Shown here one piece after another: positions 27,546 through 35,352 of a stretch of DNA of 64,000 bases. Made by a program: the position numbers and the translations under genes. A model generated the notes under the pieces. The model was not told the origin of the DNA, did no database searches, and saw only the letters and a list, made by a program, of their open reading frames with translations. This stretch comes from Streptomyces sp. CB02058 (GTDB lineage: Bacteria > Actinomycetota > Actinomycetes > Streptomycetales > Streptomycetaceae). The stretch spans positions 248,001-312,000 of the forward strand of contig NZ_LIPG01000007.1 in assembly GCF_001905505.1 (NCBI RefSeq). Reading direction: 5' to 3'. Each line of letters begins with the position of its first letter. Position 1 is the stretch's first letter.

Positions 27546-28620
27546 CGGCCGGGGGTCCGGCGCCAGCGGCACCGGCTCCCCCTCCCCCGACGGGCCCACC
27601 ACGCCCGCCCGCCGCCGTCTCCCCCGGCTTCCGCTGCTTCTCGCGGCCACCCTGGTCATCGCCCTCGCGGCGCTGGCGATCGGCCGTTTCGTCGTACCGC
27701 CCAACGAGATGGTGCGGCTGCTCCTGGGTCAGGTGTTCCCGGTCGAGCGGACCTGGACCTCCAACGAGGAGACCGTCGTCCTCGACGTCCGTCTGCCCCG
27801 GGTCCTGCTGTCGCTGCTGGTCGGCGGAGGGCTGGCGCTGGGCGGCGCGGCCCTCCAGGGCGTCTTCCGCAACCCTCTGGTCAGCCCCGACGTCATCGGC
27901 GTCTCGTCGGGCGCGTCCTTCGGCGGCGTCCTGGCGCTGCTGCTGGGCGTCGGCTCCGCGGGCGTGGTGGGCGGCGCGTTCGGCTTCGGTCTCGTCGCGC
28001 TGGGCGCCGTCCTCCTGATAGGCCGTCTGAACAGCGGCAACCCCATCCTGATGATCGTGCTGGGCGGCACGGTGACCGGCGCCTTCTTCACCGCCCTGGT
28101 GTCGTTCGCGAAGTACGTCGCCGACCCCGAGTCGGAGCTGCCCTCCATCGTCTTCTGGCTGCTGGGCTCGCTGGCGACGGCCTCGTACGCCAAGGTCGTC
28201 ACCGCCGCTGTGCCGGTCCTCGTCGGCGCGGCCGTCGTCCTCGCCCTGCGCTGGCGGCTCAACGTGCTCTCGCTCGGCGACGAGGACGCCGTGGCTCTGG
28301 GGGTCCCGCCGCGCACCACCCGGCTCCTGCTGCTCACCGCCGTCGCCCTGATGACCGCGGGTTCGGTGGCGGTGGCGGGACTGGTCGGCTGGGTGGGCCT
28401 CGTGGTGCCGCACCTGGCCCGGCTGTGGACGGGCAGTGACCACCGGGTCCAGCTGCCCGCCGCCTTCCTGATCGGCGGCGCCTACCTCACGCTCATCGAC
28501 ACGCTCTCGCGGACGATCACCGCGGCGGAGATGCCCCTGGGCATCCTGACCGCCGTGATCGGCGCGCCGTTCTTCATCGGCCTGCTCGCCAGGTCCCGCA
28601 ACCGGATGTGGTCCCCATGA
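27526..28620 (+). CDS. Iron-siderophore permease (FecCD family)
   Basis: A 364-residue membrane protein with about nine to ten hydrophobic segments. It has LPRVLLSLLVGGGLALGG, RNPLVSPDVIGVSSGASFGG and GLVGWVGLVVPHLARL. The N-terminal 30 residues are Pro/Ser/Gly-rich and probably cytoplasmic. Only one permease gene is present, so a homodimer is expected. The start lies inside the end of the binding-protein gene, and the stop overlaps the ATPase start. Confidence 0.93.
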   Translation: MPVSAPDGRGSGASGTGSPSPDGPTTPARRRLPRLPLLLAATLVIALAALAIGRFVVPPNEMVRLLLGQVFPVERTWTSNEETVVLDVRLPRVLLSLLVGGGLALGGAALQGVFRNPLVSPDVIGVSSGASFGGVLALLLGVGSAGVVGGAFGFGLVALGAVLLIGRLNSGNPILMIVLGGTVTGAFFTALVSFAKYVADPESELPSIVFWLLGSLATASYAKVVTAAVPVLVGAAVVLALRWRLNVLSLGDEDAVALGVPPRTTRLLLLTAVALMTAGSVAVAGLVGWVGLVVPHLARLWTGSDHRVQLPAAFLIGGAYLTLIDTLSRTITAAEMPLGILTAVIGAPFFIGLLARSRNRMWSP

Positions 28621-29417
28621 TCGAAGCGCGTGGCCTCGGCCACCGCTACACCAAGGACGCCTGGGTCTTCCGAGGCGTCGACGTCACCGCGCACGAGGGC
28701 CGTGTACTGGCCGTGCTCGGCCCCAACGGGCGTGGGAAGTCCACCCTGCTGCGTGCGCTGGCGGGCCTGCTCACCCCCACCGAGGGCACCGTCACCGCGA
28801 GCGCCCCGGTGGCCTACGTGCCGCAGTCGCACAGCGCGGCGTTCGGCTACTCGGTCGCCGACATGGTCCTCATGGGCCGCTCCCGTCATCTGAAGGCGTA
28901 CGCGGTCCCGGGCCGCAAGGACCGTGAACTGACCGCCGGCGCCCTGGACCAGGTCGGCATCACGCACATGGCGGACCGCTCGTACGCGGAACTGTCAGGC
29001 GGCGAGCAGCAGATGGTGCTGATCGCGCGCGCCCTGGCCGCGCAGTGCCGTGTGATGGTGCTCGACGAGCCGGTTTCGGCACTGGACCTGCGCAATCAGG
29101 CCCGGGTGCTGACCCTCCTCCAGGAACTGGCGGCCGACGGCATGGGCATCGCGCTGACCACTCATCACCCGGATCACGCGCTGCATCTCGCGGACGACGC
29201 CGTCCTGGTGCTCGGCCCGGACGACGTCCGTACCGGTCCCGCGGCCGAACTCCTCGACGCGCGGGCCCTCGGCGAGCTGTACGGCCTGCCCGTGGCCACC
29301 GCACGCGTCGAGGGCCCCCGCGGACCCCGCACCGTCGTGGTACCGGATCTGGGCCCCGCCCGCAGCGCGCCGGCGGCCACCTGCGCACCCACCCTCGTGA
29401 AGGAGACCGCCGCATGA
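28617..29417 (+). CDS. Iron-siderophore ABC importer, ATPase subunit
   Basis: A 266-residue FepC-like ATPase with Walker A GPNGRGKST, signature LSGGEQQMVLIA, Walker B VMVLDEPVSALDL and H-loop LTTHHPDHA. The start was set at ATG 28617, which overlaps the permease stop as ATGA. Its own stop overlaps the next gene (ATGA at 29414), so the ATPase is coupled to the two unknown proteins downstream. Confidence 0.93.
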   Translation: MIEARGLGHRYTKDAWVFRGVDVTAHEGRVLAVLGPNGRGKSTLLRALAGLLTPTEGTVTASAPVAYVPQSHSAAFGYSVADMVLMGRSRHLKAYAVPGRKDRELTAGALDQVGITHMADRSYAELSGGEQQMVLIARALAAQCRVMVLDEPVSALDLRNQARVLTLLQELAADGMGIALTTHHPDHALHLADDAVLVLGPDDVRTGPAAELLDARALGELYGLPVATARVEGPRGPRTVVVPDLGPARSAPAATCAPTLVKETAA

Positions 29418-30106
29418 CGTCCGCCGCCGCACTCCGGCTCCCTGCCGCCCCCGGGATGTCCCTCCCCCTGGACGGGTCCGTCCGGTACGTGACCATGGGA
29501 GAGCACCCGGCCGTGGAGATCTCGCCCGGCCGGACCGTCGCCACCGTCGACCTGTACGACCTCGAATCCGCTCTGGCCGACGGGGTCAGGGGCCTGATGT
29601 TCTCCCTGGGCTGCGACCAGGTCTTCCTGGAGCGCCGCCGGGCCCCGCTGGAGCAGTTCGTGCGGGGCGGGGGCCGGGTGGTCGTCAACGGGCATGTGCT
29701 CCGCCCCTTCCTCCCGGGACTCGCCCCCTGGCGGGCCGTGGACCATCACGGGCCGGCCGACCTGCGGATCGTTCCCGTCAACCCGCACCCGGTGTGGGAG
29801 GACGTCGACCACGACGAACTGCTGTTCCGCACCGGCGTCCCCGGGACACCCGTCGGGGAGGAACTCGCGCGGGTCGGGGTAGCCGGCTTCTACGGCCGCG
29901 GCTATCACGCCTTCGTGCCCGACGGCGGAACGGTCATCAACGCGATCGGACCCTACAGGCTGCCCGTGGACGTGCTGTACCCCCTGGGTGAAGGGGCGGT
30001 GCTGTCCCATGCGGGGAACGATCTGCACAGCTTCTGCGACCCCGGCCGCTCCACCCGGAACCTGGGCCCGCGCCTCCTCGACTGGCTGAAAGGCTCCCTG
30101 ACATGA
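29414..30106 (+). CDS. Unknown protein A of a siderophore-transporter-linked pair
   Basis: A 230-residue soluble-looking protein with no signal peptide. I cannot give it a known function. The pattern around VRGGGRVVVNGHVLRPFLPG (glycine-rich turn between a strand and helix), then HPVWEDVDHDELLFRTG, then a late GAVLSHAGNDLHSF and a C-terminal LLDWLKG suggests an alpha/beta fold like ThuA or class I amidotransferases. The expected nucleophile Cys in the elbow is absent. It shares the same order of blocks with the next gene, so the two are probably distant paralogues forming a heterodimer. It overlaps both neighbours by four bases and lies under an iron box. Confidence 0.8.
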   Translation: MTSAAALRLPAAPGMSLPLDGSVRYVTMGEHPAVEISPGRTVATVDLYDLESALADGVRGLMFSLGCDQVFLERRRAPLEQFVRGGGRVVVNGHVLRPFLPGLAPWRAVDHHGPADLRIVPVNPHPVWEDVDHDELLFRTGVPGTPVGEELARVGVAGFYGRGYHAFVPDGGTVINAIGPYRLPVDVLYPLGEGAVLSHAGNDLHSFCDPGRSTRNLGPRLLDWLKGSLT

Positions 30107-30780
30107 GCTCCCCGTCCCGACTCGGCTTCCTGCACGGCGGTGCCTTCCACCAGCTCGCCGCGCTCGCCGACCCGGCCGTCCGCGCCTGGCGTCCCCGGGA
30201 GATCTATCTCCCCGAGGCCCGCAAGGACGACTTCGACGGCCTGGACACCCTGATCGTCTCCGACCGCCTCCACCCCGGCCTGCTCGCGGACACCGCGCCC
30301 GCGCTGCTGCGGGTCGCGGAGAACGGCGGCACCGTGGTGGTGCTGGGCGAGAACCGGATCACCGGCTGGCTGCCCGGGCTGCGCGGCCATCTCCCGGCCG
30401 AGACCAACTTCTGGTGGTGGCGCACCGGCGACGACAACGGCGTACGCCTCGGCCACGCGGACCACCCGGCGTGGGCGCACCTCTCCGAGCGTGCCGTCCG
30501 CTGGCACTACCACGGGCTGCTCGAACCGCCCGAGGGCGCGACCCCCCTCGTCCACACCGTGCTGGAGGACGAGGGAGATCCGGAGCGCCGCCAGGTCCTG
30601 CTGTACGAGGACCTGGTCTCCACCCCCGGCCGGCTGATCGTCACCACGATGGACCCGGTCTACCACCACGGCTCCCGCTTCATGCCCGGAGCCACCCAGC
30701 TCCTGTACGGTCTGCTGCGCTGGACGGGCGCCGGCCTGCCGGCCGTCTTGGCCCCTACTTCGTCCCGAGGTAGTAGCTGA
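30103..30780 (+). CDS. Unknown protein B of a siderophore-transporter-linked pair
   Basis: A 225-residue soluble-looking protein, coupled to the previous gene by ATGA. It shows a similar fold pattern: DTLIVSDRLHPGLL, then ENGGTVVVLGENRITGWLPG, an aromatic FWWWR, HPAWAHLSERAVRWHYHG, RLIVTTMDPVYHHG and LLYGLLRW. Histidines and aromatics are clustered (HYHG, YHHG), which could bind a metal or ligand. As in protein A, no GxCxG nucleophile elbow is present. Its last 26 bases overlap the end of the convergent lyase gene. A role in releasing or handling iron from the imported siderophore is only inference from context. Confidence 0.8.
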   Translation: MSSPSRLGFLHGGAFHQLAALADPAVRAWRPREIYLPEARKDDFDGLDTLIVSDRLHPGLLADTAPALLRVAENGGTVVVLGENRITGWLPGLRGHLPAETNFWWWRTGDDNGVRLGHADHPAWAHLSERAVRWHYHGLLEPPEGATPLVHTVLEDEGDPERRQVLLYEDLVSTPGRLIVTTMDPVYHHGSRFMPGATQLLYGLLRWTGAGLPAVLAPTSSRGSS

Positions 30781-32674
30781 CCTGCGGCGGCTGGTTGTAC
30801 CCGGTGTTCTGCGAGGCGACGCCCAGCCGGTAGACCGGGTCGTGCATCAGGGTGGGCAGCCGGAACTCGGTCGGGTACGGAGTGGTGTAGAGGCGCAGCG
30901 CCGTGGAGTCGTCGTTGCGCCAGATCATCTCCTCGCGCCAGTCGCCCAGGAGATCGGCGGAGAGCGCCGGGTTGCCCTTGGTCCAGTTGGCGGAGCGAGC
31001 GGCCTGGTCGTACCAGATGCGGCCGAGTTCGGTGGAGCCGGTGTACTTGAGGATCTGTCCGTAGCCGGAACCCGCCGTGCCCGACCAGCGGTGGTCCAGC
31101 AGTTCCCGGTTGGCGTCGCCGTCCCACCAGATCGCCGAGTTGTAGGAGGCGGCACCGCTGAAGGTGGGGACGGCGGTGCTGATCGCCGTACCGTCGGCGG
31201 CGTACAGTCCGCCGCCGCTCGACCAGCACTCGGCACCCGCGTACGCGTCGGTGAGGTCGGCGCAGATGCCCCGGCCGACGTCGGTGCCGGTCCGTGCGCC
31301 CCAGAGGATCTCGCCGGTCCGCGCGTCATGCATCTCGAAGCCGTAGGCGGAGTCGGTGTGCTCGTGGACGTTGAACGACTCCAGCCCCGGGCGGGCCGGG
31401 TTCAGGTCCCCGACGTGCAGCGCGTCGCCGTGCCCGAGCTTCGTGGTCCACAGGCCGCTGCCGTTGTCGTCCACGGCCATCGCACCGTAGACGATCTCGT
31501 CGCGGCCGTCGGCGTCCACGTCGGCGACGGCCAGATTGTGGTTGCCCTGCTGGTCGTAGCCCCTGCCCGCGTTGGTGGACGAGTTGGTGTCGAACTTCCA
31601 GCGGCGGACGAGGTCGGTGCCGTTCCAGTCCCAGGCGGCGATCGCGATCCGTTCGTAGATCCCCCGGCTGAAGATCATGCTGGGCGTGGTCCCGTTGACG
31701 TACGCGGTGGCGGACAGGAGCCGGCCCTCGCGGTTCCCCCAGGTGTCGCCCCAGTCGGAGACGGACCCGCGCGCCGGTTCGAAGGGGACGGAGTCCATGA
31801 CGCGGCCGGTCCTGCCGTCGAAGACGGAGAGGAACTCGGGACCGCTGAGCACGGCGCAGTTCTCGGCGAGGTGCGAGGCGGTCGCGCTGCCGATGACCGT
31901 GCCGGCGGAGTCCTTCGAGCCGTCGGAGGTGCGGACGGCCATCTCGGCCCTGCCGTCGCCGTCGTAGTCGTACACCTGGAACGAGTCGTAGTGCGAGCCG
32001 CTGCGCACGTTGGTGCCGAGGTTCAGGCGCCAGAGCCGGGTGCCGTCGAGCTCGTACGCGTCGAAGACCGTCGGGCCGGTACAGGTGCCGGAGTTGGCGA
32101 CGTCGGTGGCGTTCGACGGCACCCACTTGAGGACGAGTTCGTACTGACCGTCCGCGTCCAGGTCGGCCGCCGAGGCGTCGTTGGCCGAGTAGGTGTAGGC
32201 GACCCCGTCGCGGGTGGTGCCGCCCGCCGGTTTCTGCAGGGGGATGTCCCGTCGGCCCGCGGTCCAGACCGCCGCCTTCTCCCCCGGCTGCTCGACGCCG
32301 TTCACGACCGCTCGGATCTCGTACGTCGACGAGGAACTCCCGCCGGTGTCGAGGAAGTTGGTCTTGGTGGTCGTGGAGACCAGCGTGGTGCCCCGGTAGA
32401 GCTTGAAGGAGACGGTGGAGGGGTCGTCGCCGAGCATCCGCCAGGTGACCAGGACTCCGCCGCTCGCGGGCACGGCGACCAGCCCCCGGTCGAGCCGTTC
32501 CGCGACGCGCGCGGCGGCCTGTGCGCGCACGGTGCCGGCGGCGGCCGGGGACGCCTGTTCCTCGGCGGCCCCGGCCGTCTGCTGGAGGACGCCGCCGGTC
32601 GCGGCGAGCGCTGCGGCGAGGAGCGCGCCGGCCAACTTGGCGGAGGAGCGGGGTCCGCGCGGGGATCGGAACAT
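30755..32674 (-). CDS. Secreted rhamnogalacturonan lyase (PL11-like)
   Basis: A 639-residue secreted enzyme predicted to cleave the rhamnogalacturonan backbone of pectin by beta-elimination. It has a Sec-type signal peptide (basic start, hydrophobic run, AGA before about residue 37), a fibronectin-like N-terminal region containing VLVTWRMLGDDP, and a beta-propeller with repeated calcium-binding-like segments such as DLDADGQYE, DYDGDGRAE and DVDADGRDE. ATG 32674 has GAGG eight bases before it. Its 3' end overlaps the convergent unknown gene by 26 bases. Lyase specificity is inferred from family resemblance. Confidence 0.88.
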   Translation of the reverse strand: MFRSPRGPRSSAKLAGALLAAALAATGGVLQQTAGAAEEQASPAAAGTVRAQAAARVAERLDRGLVAVPASGGVLVTWRMLGDDPSTVSFKLYRGTTLVSTTTKTNFLDTGGSSSSTYEIRAVVNGVEQPGEKAAVWTAGRRDIPLQKPAGGTTRDGVAYTYSANDASAADLDADGQYELVLKWVPSNATDVANSGTCTGPTVFDAYELDGTRLWRLNLGTNVRSGSHYDSFQVYDYDGDGRAEMAVRTSDGSKDSAGTVIGSATASHLAENCAVLSGPEFLSVFDGRTGRVMDSVPFEPARGSVSDWGDTWGNREGRLLSATAYVNGTTPSMIFSRGIYERIAIAAWDWNGTDLVRRWKFDTNSSTNAGRGYDQQGNHNLAVADVDADGRDEIVYGAMAVDDNGSGLWTTKLGHGDALHVGDLNPARPGLESFNVHEHTDSAYGFEMHDARTGEILWGARTGTDVGRGICADLTDAYAGAECWSSGGGLYAADGTAISTAVPTFSGAASYNSAIWWDGDANRELLDHRWSGTAGSGYGQILKYTGSTELGRIWYDQAARSANWTKGNPALSADLLGDWREEMIWRNDDSTALRLYTTPYPTEFRLPTLMHDPVYRLGVASQNTGYNQPPQVSYYLGTK

Positions 32675-32755
32675 CGGGCGACCTCGTGTCGGGGTGGGGA
32701 GAGGGTCTGACGCCCTGTGGGTCGCCACCGGTGCCCAGGAGGTTGCCGTGGGCCG

Positions 32756-32848
32756 TCAACCTCCCTTGTGCAGCCGGTCCTCGATCAGCGCCGCTCCCCC
32801 GGCGGTGAGCGCCTCACCGGCGATGGTGACGCCCGGTGCCCTGCACAT
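32756..32848 (-). other. Possible short coding remnant between the lyase and the StrR-type gene
   Basis: On the minus strand, 30 codons from ATG 32848 read MCRAPGVTIAGEALTAGGAA and continue to a TGA, with strongly GC-biased third positions. The frame is the same as that of the StrR-type gene and is open from its stop, so this could be an old C-terminal extension, a small gene, or a remnant of another gene. I do not recognise it. Confidence 0.25.
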
Positions 32849-32893
32849 CGGTGCCTGAGAGCCGTCCTCAGGACAGCGCGGTGTGCAACTGCG

Positions 32894-33892
32894 TCAGCTC
32901 CGCGGTTGCACAGCCTCGGGCTGCGCCTTCGCCACCTTGTCGAGCGCGTCCTCCAGCTCCCGCCACTCCTGGGCCTGAGCACGTACGACACCCAGAATGA
33001 TCGGGACGCAGTGCACCGGGATGGCTTCGAGCACATCACGCCTCAGCATCTGCGCGGGCCTCTGGTGCAGGAGCCTGAGCAGACCGCGCCCGTTCGCCTG
33101 GTACTTCAGCGAGGGGTCCTGCCGCAGATTCGCGAGTGCCGCCTCCACGTCGACGGCAGCGGCGGAAGCCTCCTGCTCGGCCGGCGTCTGCGGAACCCGG
33201 GCGCTGCACACACGGGTCAGGGCCGCCGGCACCGCGGATCCCGACGGCGCCTTCTCCATGTCGCCCCGGATCCTCCGCACCGTCCCGGGCGAGATGCCCG
33301 CCTGCCTGGCGATCTCCCGTAACGACGCGTCGGGCTGCGCCGTGAGGAGTTCCCTGGCGGCGCTGCGCCGGGCCGCGCTGTCCAGCGGCCTGGCCCGTCC
33401 GTCGAGGCCGATCCGCACCTGAGGGCCCGGCTCGCCCTGCCCCGCCCTGCCGCGCAGGGCACTCACCGTCTTGCCCGACAGCCCGGACGCCCTGCCGACG
33501 GCGCGGTCCGACCATGCCGGGTAGAGCGCGATGACCTGCCGGGCGGCGTTCCTGCGGTCCGCCAGTGTGAGCGGGAGACCGTGGGCGATGTTGGCCTCCA
33601 CCGCGTACAGAAATGCCTGTACGTCGCTCATGTCGACCAGCCTGACCCGGATTTCGGTCCGCCCGCAGGCAAGGGCGGCCTTCAGCCTGTGCATGCCGTC
33701 GATGACGCGCATGGTCCTGCTCTGAACGACGATGGGCGGAAGCTCTTCATCGCATTCGGTGAGAATTCTGACGTGATCCTTGTCTATTCCGCCTATCCGG
33801 ACATGCCCACCCGGACGAATCTCCCCGACAGGCATCATGATCACTGGCGTCAGGGTCATGAGCGTCAAAACCGGGCCACCCTCGCGTGCCAA
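32894..33892 (-). CDS. StrR-type (ParB-like) pathway-specific regulator
   Basis: A DNA-binding activator of about 332 residues, similar in layout to StrR, NovG and related cluster activators. The ParB-like part contains ELPPIVVQSRTMRVIDGMHR and VEANIAHGLPLTLADR. A first helix-turn-helix covers WSDRAVGRASGLSGKTVSAL and a second covers SLREIARQAGISPGTVRRI. TTG 33892 has GGAGGG seven bases upstream; ATG 33859 is an alternative without a good ribosome-binding site. It is divergent from the sugar-nucleotide operon, and regulators of this type usually control the adjacent biosynthetic genes. A CebR-type box lies upstream. Confidence 0.88.
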   Translation of the reverse strand: MAREGGPVLTLMTLTPVIMMPVGEIRPGGHVRIGGIDKDHVRILTECDEELPPIVVQSRTMRVIDGMHRLKAALACGRTEIRVRLVDMSDVQAFLYAVEANIAHGLPLTLADRRNAARQVIALYPAWSDRAVGRASGLSGKTVSALRGRAGQGEPGPQVRIGLDGRARPLDSAARRSAARELLTAQPDASLREIARQAGISPGTVRRIRGDMEKAPSGSAVPAALTRVCSARVPQTPAEQEASAAAVDVEAALANLRQDPSLKYQANGRGLLRLLHQRPAQMLRRDVLEAIPVHCVPIILGVVRAQAQEWRELEDALDKVAKAQPEAVQPRS

Positions 33893-34416
33893 GACTTCAC
33901 CCTCCCCGCAAGCCGCTCCGCATTCCGGTGACTTCGCCTCGATCCGTCTTCGTTTCTTCCCCGCGACAAAGACGGTCCAGACAATCCGGCCATGAGGACA
34001 TGCAGCCTCATTACCACTCAGGGAGCGCTCCCATGGCCCATCAGCCTGTCGGATGCTAGTCCTTCGGCCGGGACATGAGAAGAGTCGCGGAGACGACTGC
34101 GACAGTTGGCCGAGAAGCGGTCCGCCGGGCCCTTCGAGCACCGTCCCCCGAGCACGACGGCCATGGGGCAACAGGACGACAGGGCATGGGAGAAGCGAAC
34201 CACCGGCGTGGCCTCCCGCCCGGACCGCGCTGTCGCCCGCCGTCCCGTCCGGACGGTGGCACGGCTCCCCACGGCGTCGGCGCACCGGGTGTTTCGTGCC
34301 GGTGAATGCCGCCCTTGACCCGTCGTTCGGTCGCGAGTTAACTACCCGAGCACTTGTCCGCTCCATTCACCTTGCGCGGCTCTTATGGCCCACCCGCATC
34401 GAAAAGGAGGCCGTAG
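33893..34416. other. Divergent promoter region of the StrR-type regulator and the operon
   Basis: About 520 bases with no convincing gene. It contains the CebR-type palindrome at 34020-34033. I looked for the published StrR operator pattern (GTTCGActG, 11 bases, CagTcGAAC) and did not find a clear copy. An AAAAGGAGG ribosome-binding site is at its right end. Confidence 0.6.
34020..34033. promoter_or_regulatory. CebR-type operator palindrome
   Basis: AGGGAGCGCTCCCA differs at one end position from the 14-bp CebR box TGGGAGCGCTCCCA, the operator for the cellobiose/cello-oligosaccharide sensor of Streptomyces. It lies about 130 bases upstream of the StrR-type gene and 400 bases upstream of the GalU-like gene. 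Other LacI-family repressors bind similar sites. Confidence 0.72.
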
Positions 34417-34446
34417 GTGGCAGCCACATGGGCGTACCGGAAATGA
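34417..34446 (+). CDS. Possible nine-residue leader peptide before the GalU-like gene
   Basis: GTG 34417 has an ideal AAGGAGG site six bases before it and reads nine codons (fMet-AATWAYRK) to a TGA. That TGA overlaps the ATG at 34443 of the GalU-like gene as ATGA. It could be a translational coupler, or a one-base frame error may have split an earlier start. Confidence 0.45.
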   Translation: MAATWAYRK

Positions 34447-35267
34447 AGTGCGTGATACCGGCCGCCGGTTACGGAACCCGTTTTCTGCCGGCCACCAAGG
34501 CGATACCCAAGGAGCTGATTCCTCTCGTCGACAAACCGGTCGCCCAGCATGTGCTAGAGGAGGCGAGATCCGCAGGACTGCACCGGGCCCTCATGGTCGT
34601 CGGCCGCCACAAACAGGCGATCGCTGACCATTTCGACCGGTCGATCGAACTGGAGCAGCACCTCATTCGCGAGGGTAAGGAATCGGCGCTGGAACAGATA
34701 CGCGCCTGTTCGGAACTGGCGGAGATCCATTACGTACGGCAGGGGGAGGAACGGGGGGTGGGTCACGCGGTTCTCTGCGCCCGCACCTATGTGGGCGACC
34801 AGCCTTTCGTGGTCCTGCTTCCCGACGAGATCATCGATCGGCGGGCCCGACTGCTGGAACGCATGACGGCTGTCCAGCGGCGCGCGGGCGGCAGCGTGGT
34901 GGCCCTCACCGAGGTGGATCCCTCCGAGATCCACCTCTACGGTTCCGCCCGGGTGGAACCGACCGACGAGAAGGACGTCGTCCGGATCACCGGGCTGGTG
35001 GAGAAGCCCGGGGCCGGTGATGCTCCCAGCAATCTGGCCGTGGTGGGCCGGTTCGTCCTGGACCCCGGTGTCTTCGCGGAGTTGGAGCGCACTCCCCCGG
35101 GACACGGCGGAGAACTGCAGCTCACCGACGCCCTCCACGGCATGGCCCACCAGGATTCCGGCGGCGGGCCGGTCCACGGTGTCATCGTCTCGGGCAGCCG
35201 CCACGACACCGGACACCGGGACGGCCATCTGCGCGCCTTCGTCGCGGACGCCTCCCGCGACGGCTGA
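34443..35267 (+). CDS. UTP-glucose-1-phosphate uridylyltransferase (GalU-like)
   Basis: Nucleotidyltransferase of 274 residues making UDP-glucose from UTP and glucose-1-phosphate. The N-terminal nucleotide-binding motif is PAAGYGTRFLPATKA followed by PKELIPLVDKP. Further GalU motifs are RQGEERGVGHAVLCA, LLPDEI, and GLVEKPGAGDAPSNLA. ATG 34443 overlaps the stop of a short leader frame; ATG 34428 in the same frame is an alternative, but it is 17 bases from the ribosome-binding site. It is slightly shorter than typical GalU. First gene of the operon, and it supplies the substrate for the UGD at the operon's end. Confidence 0.9.
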   Translation: MKCVIPAAGYGTRFLPATKAIPKELIPLVDKPVAQHVLEEARSAGLHRALMVVGRHKQAIADHFDRSIELEQHLIREGKESALEQIRACSELAEIHYVRQGEERGVGHAVLCARTYVGDQPFVVLLPDEIIDRRARLLERMTAVQRRAGGSVVALTEVDPSEIHLYGSARVEPTDEKDVVRITGLVEKPGAGDAPSNLAVVGRFVLDPGVFAELERTPPGHGGELQLTDALHGMAHQDSGGGPVHGVIVSGSRHDTGHRDGHLRAFVADASRDG

Positions 35268-35352
35268 CCTCTGTGCCGTTGCACGGACCGCCACCGCGCC
35301 GTACCGCAGAAGAGACCCCGGAACCGTCATTGATCGGAGATGTCTGATCTCG

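Noticed and set aside
32820..32880. Riboswitch-like words (GGTGCCTGAGAG) upstream of the lyase and downstream of the StrR-type gene
   Set aside because: The rest of a TPP or glycine riboswitch is absent, and the downstream gene is not of the expected type.
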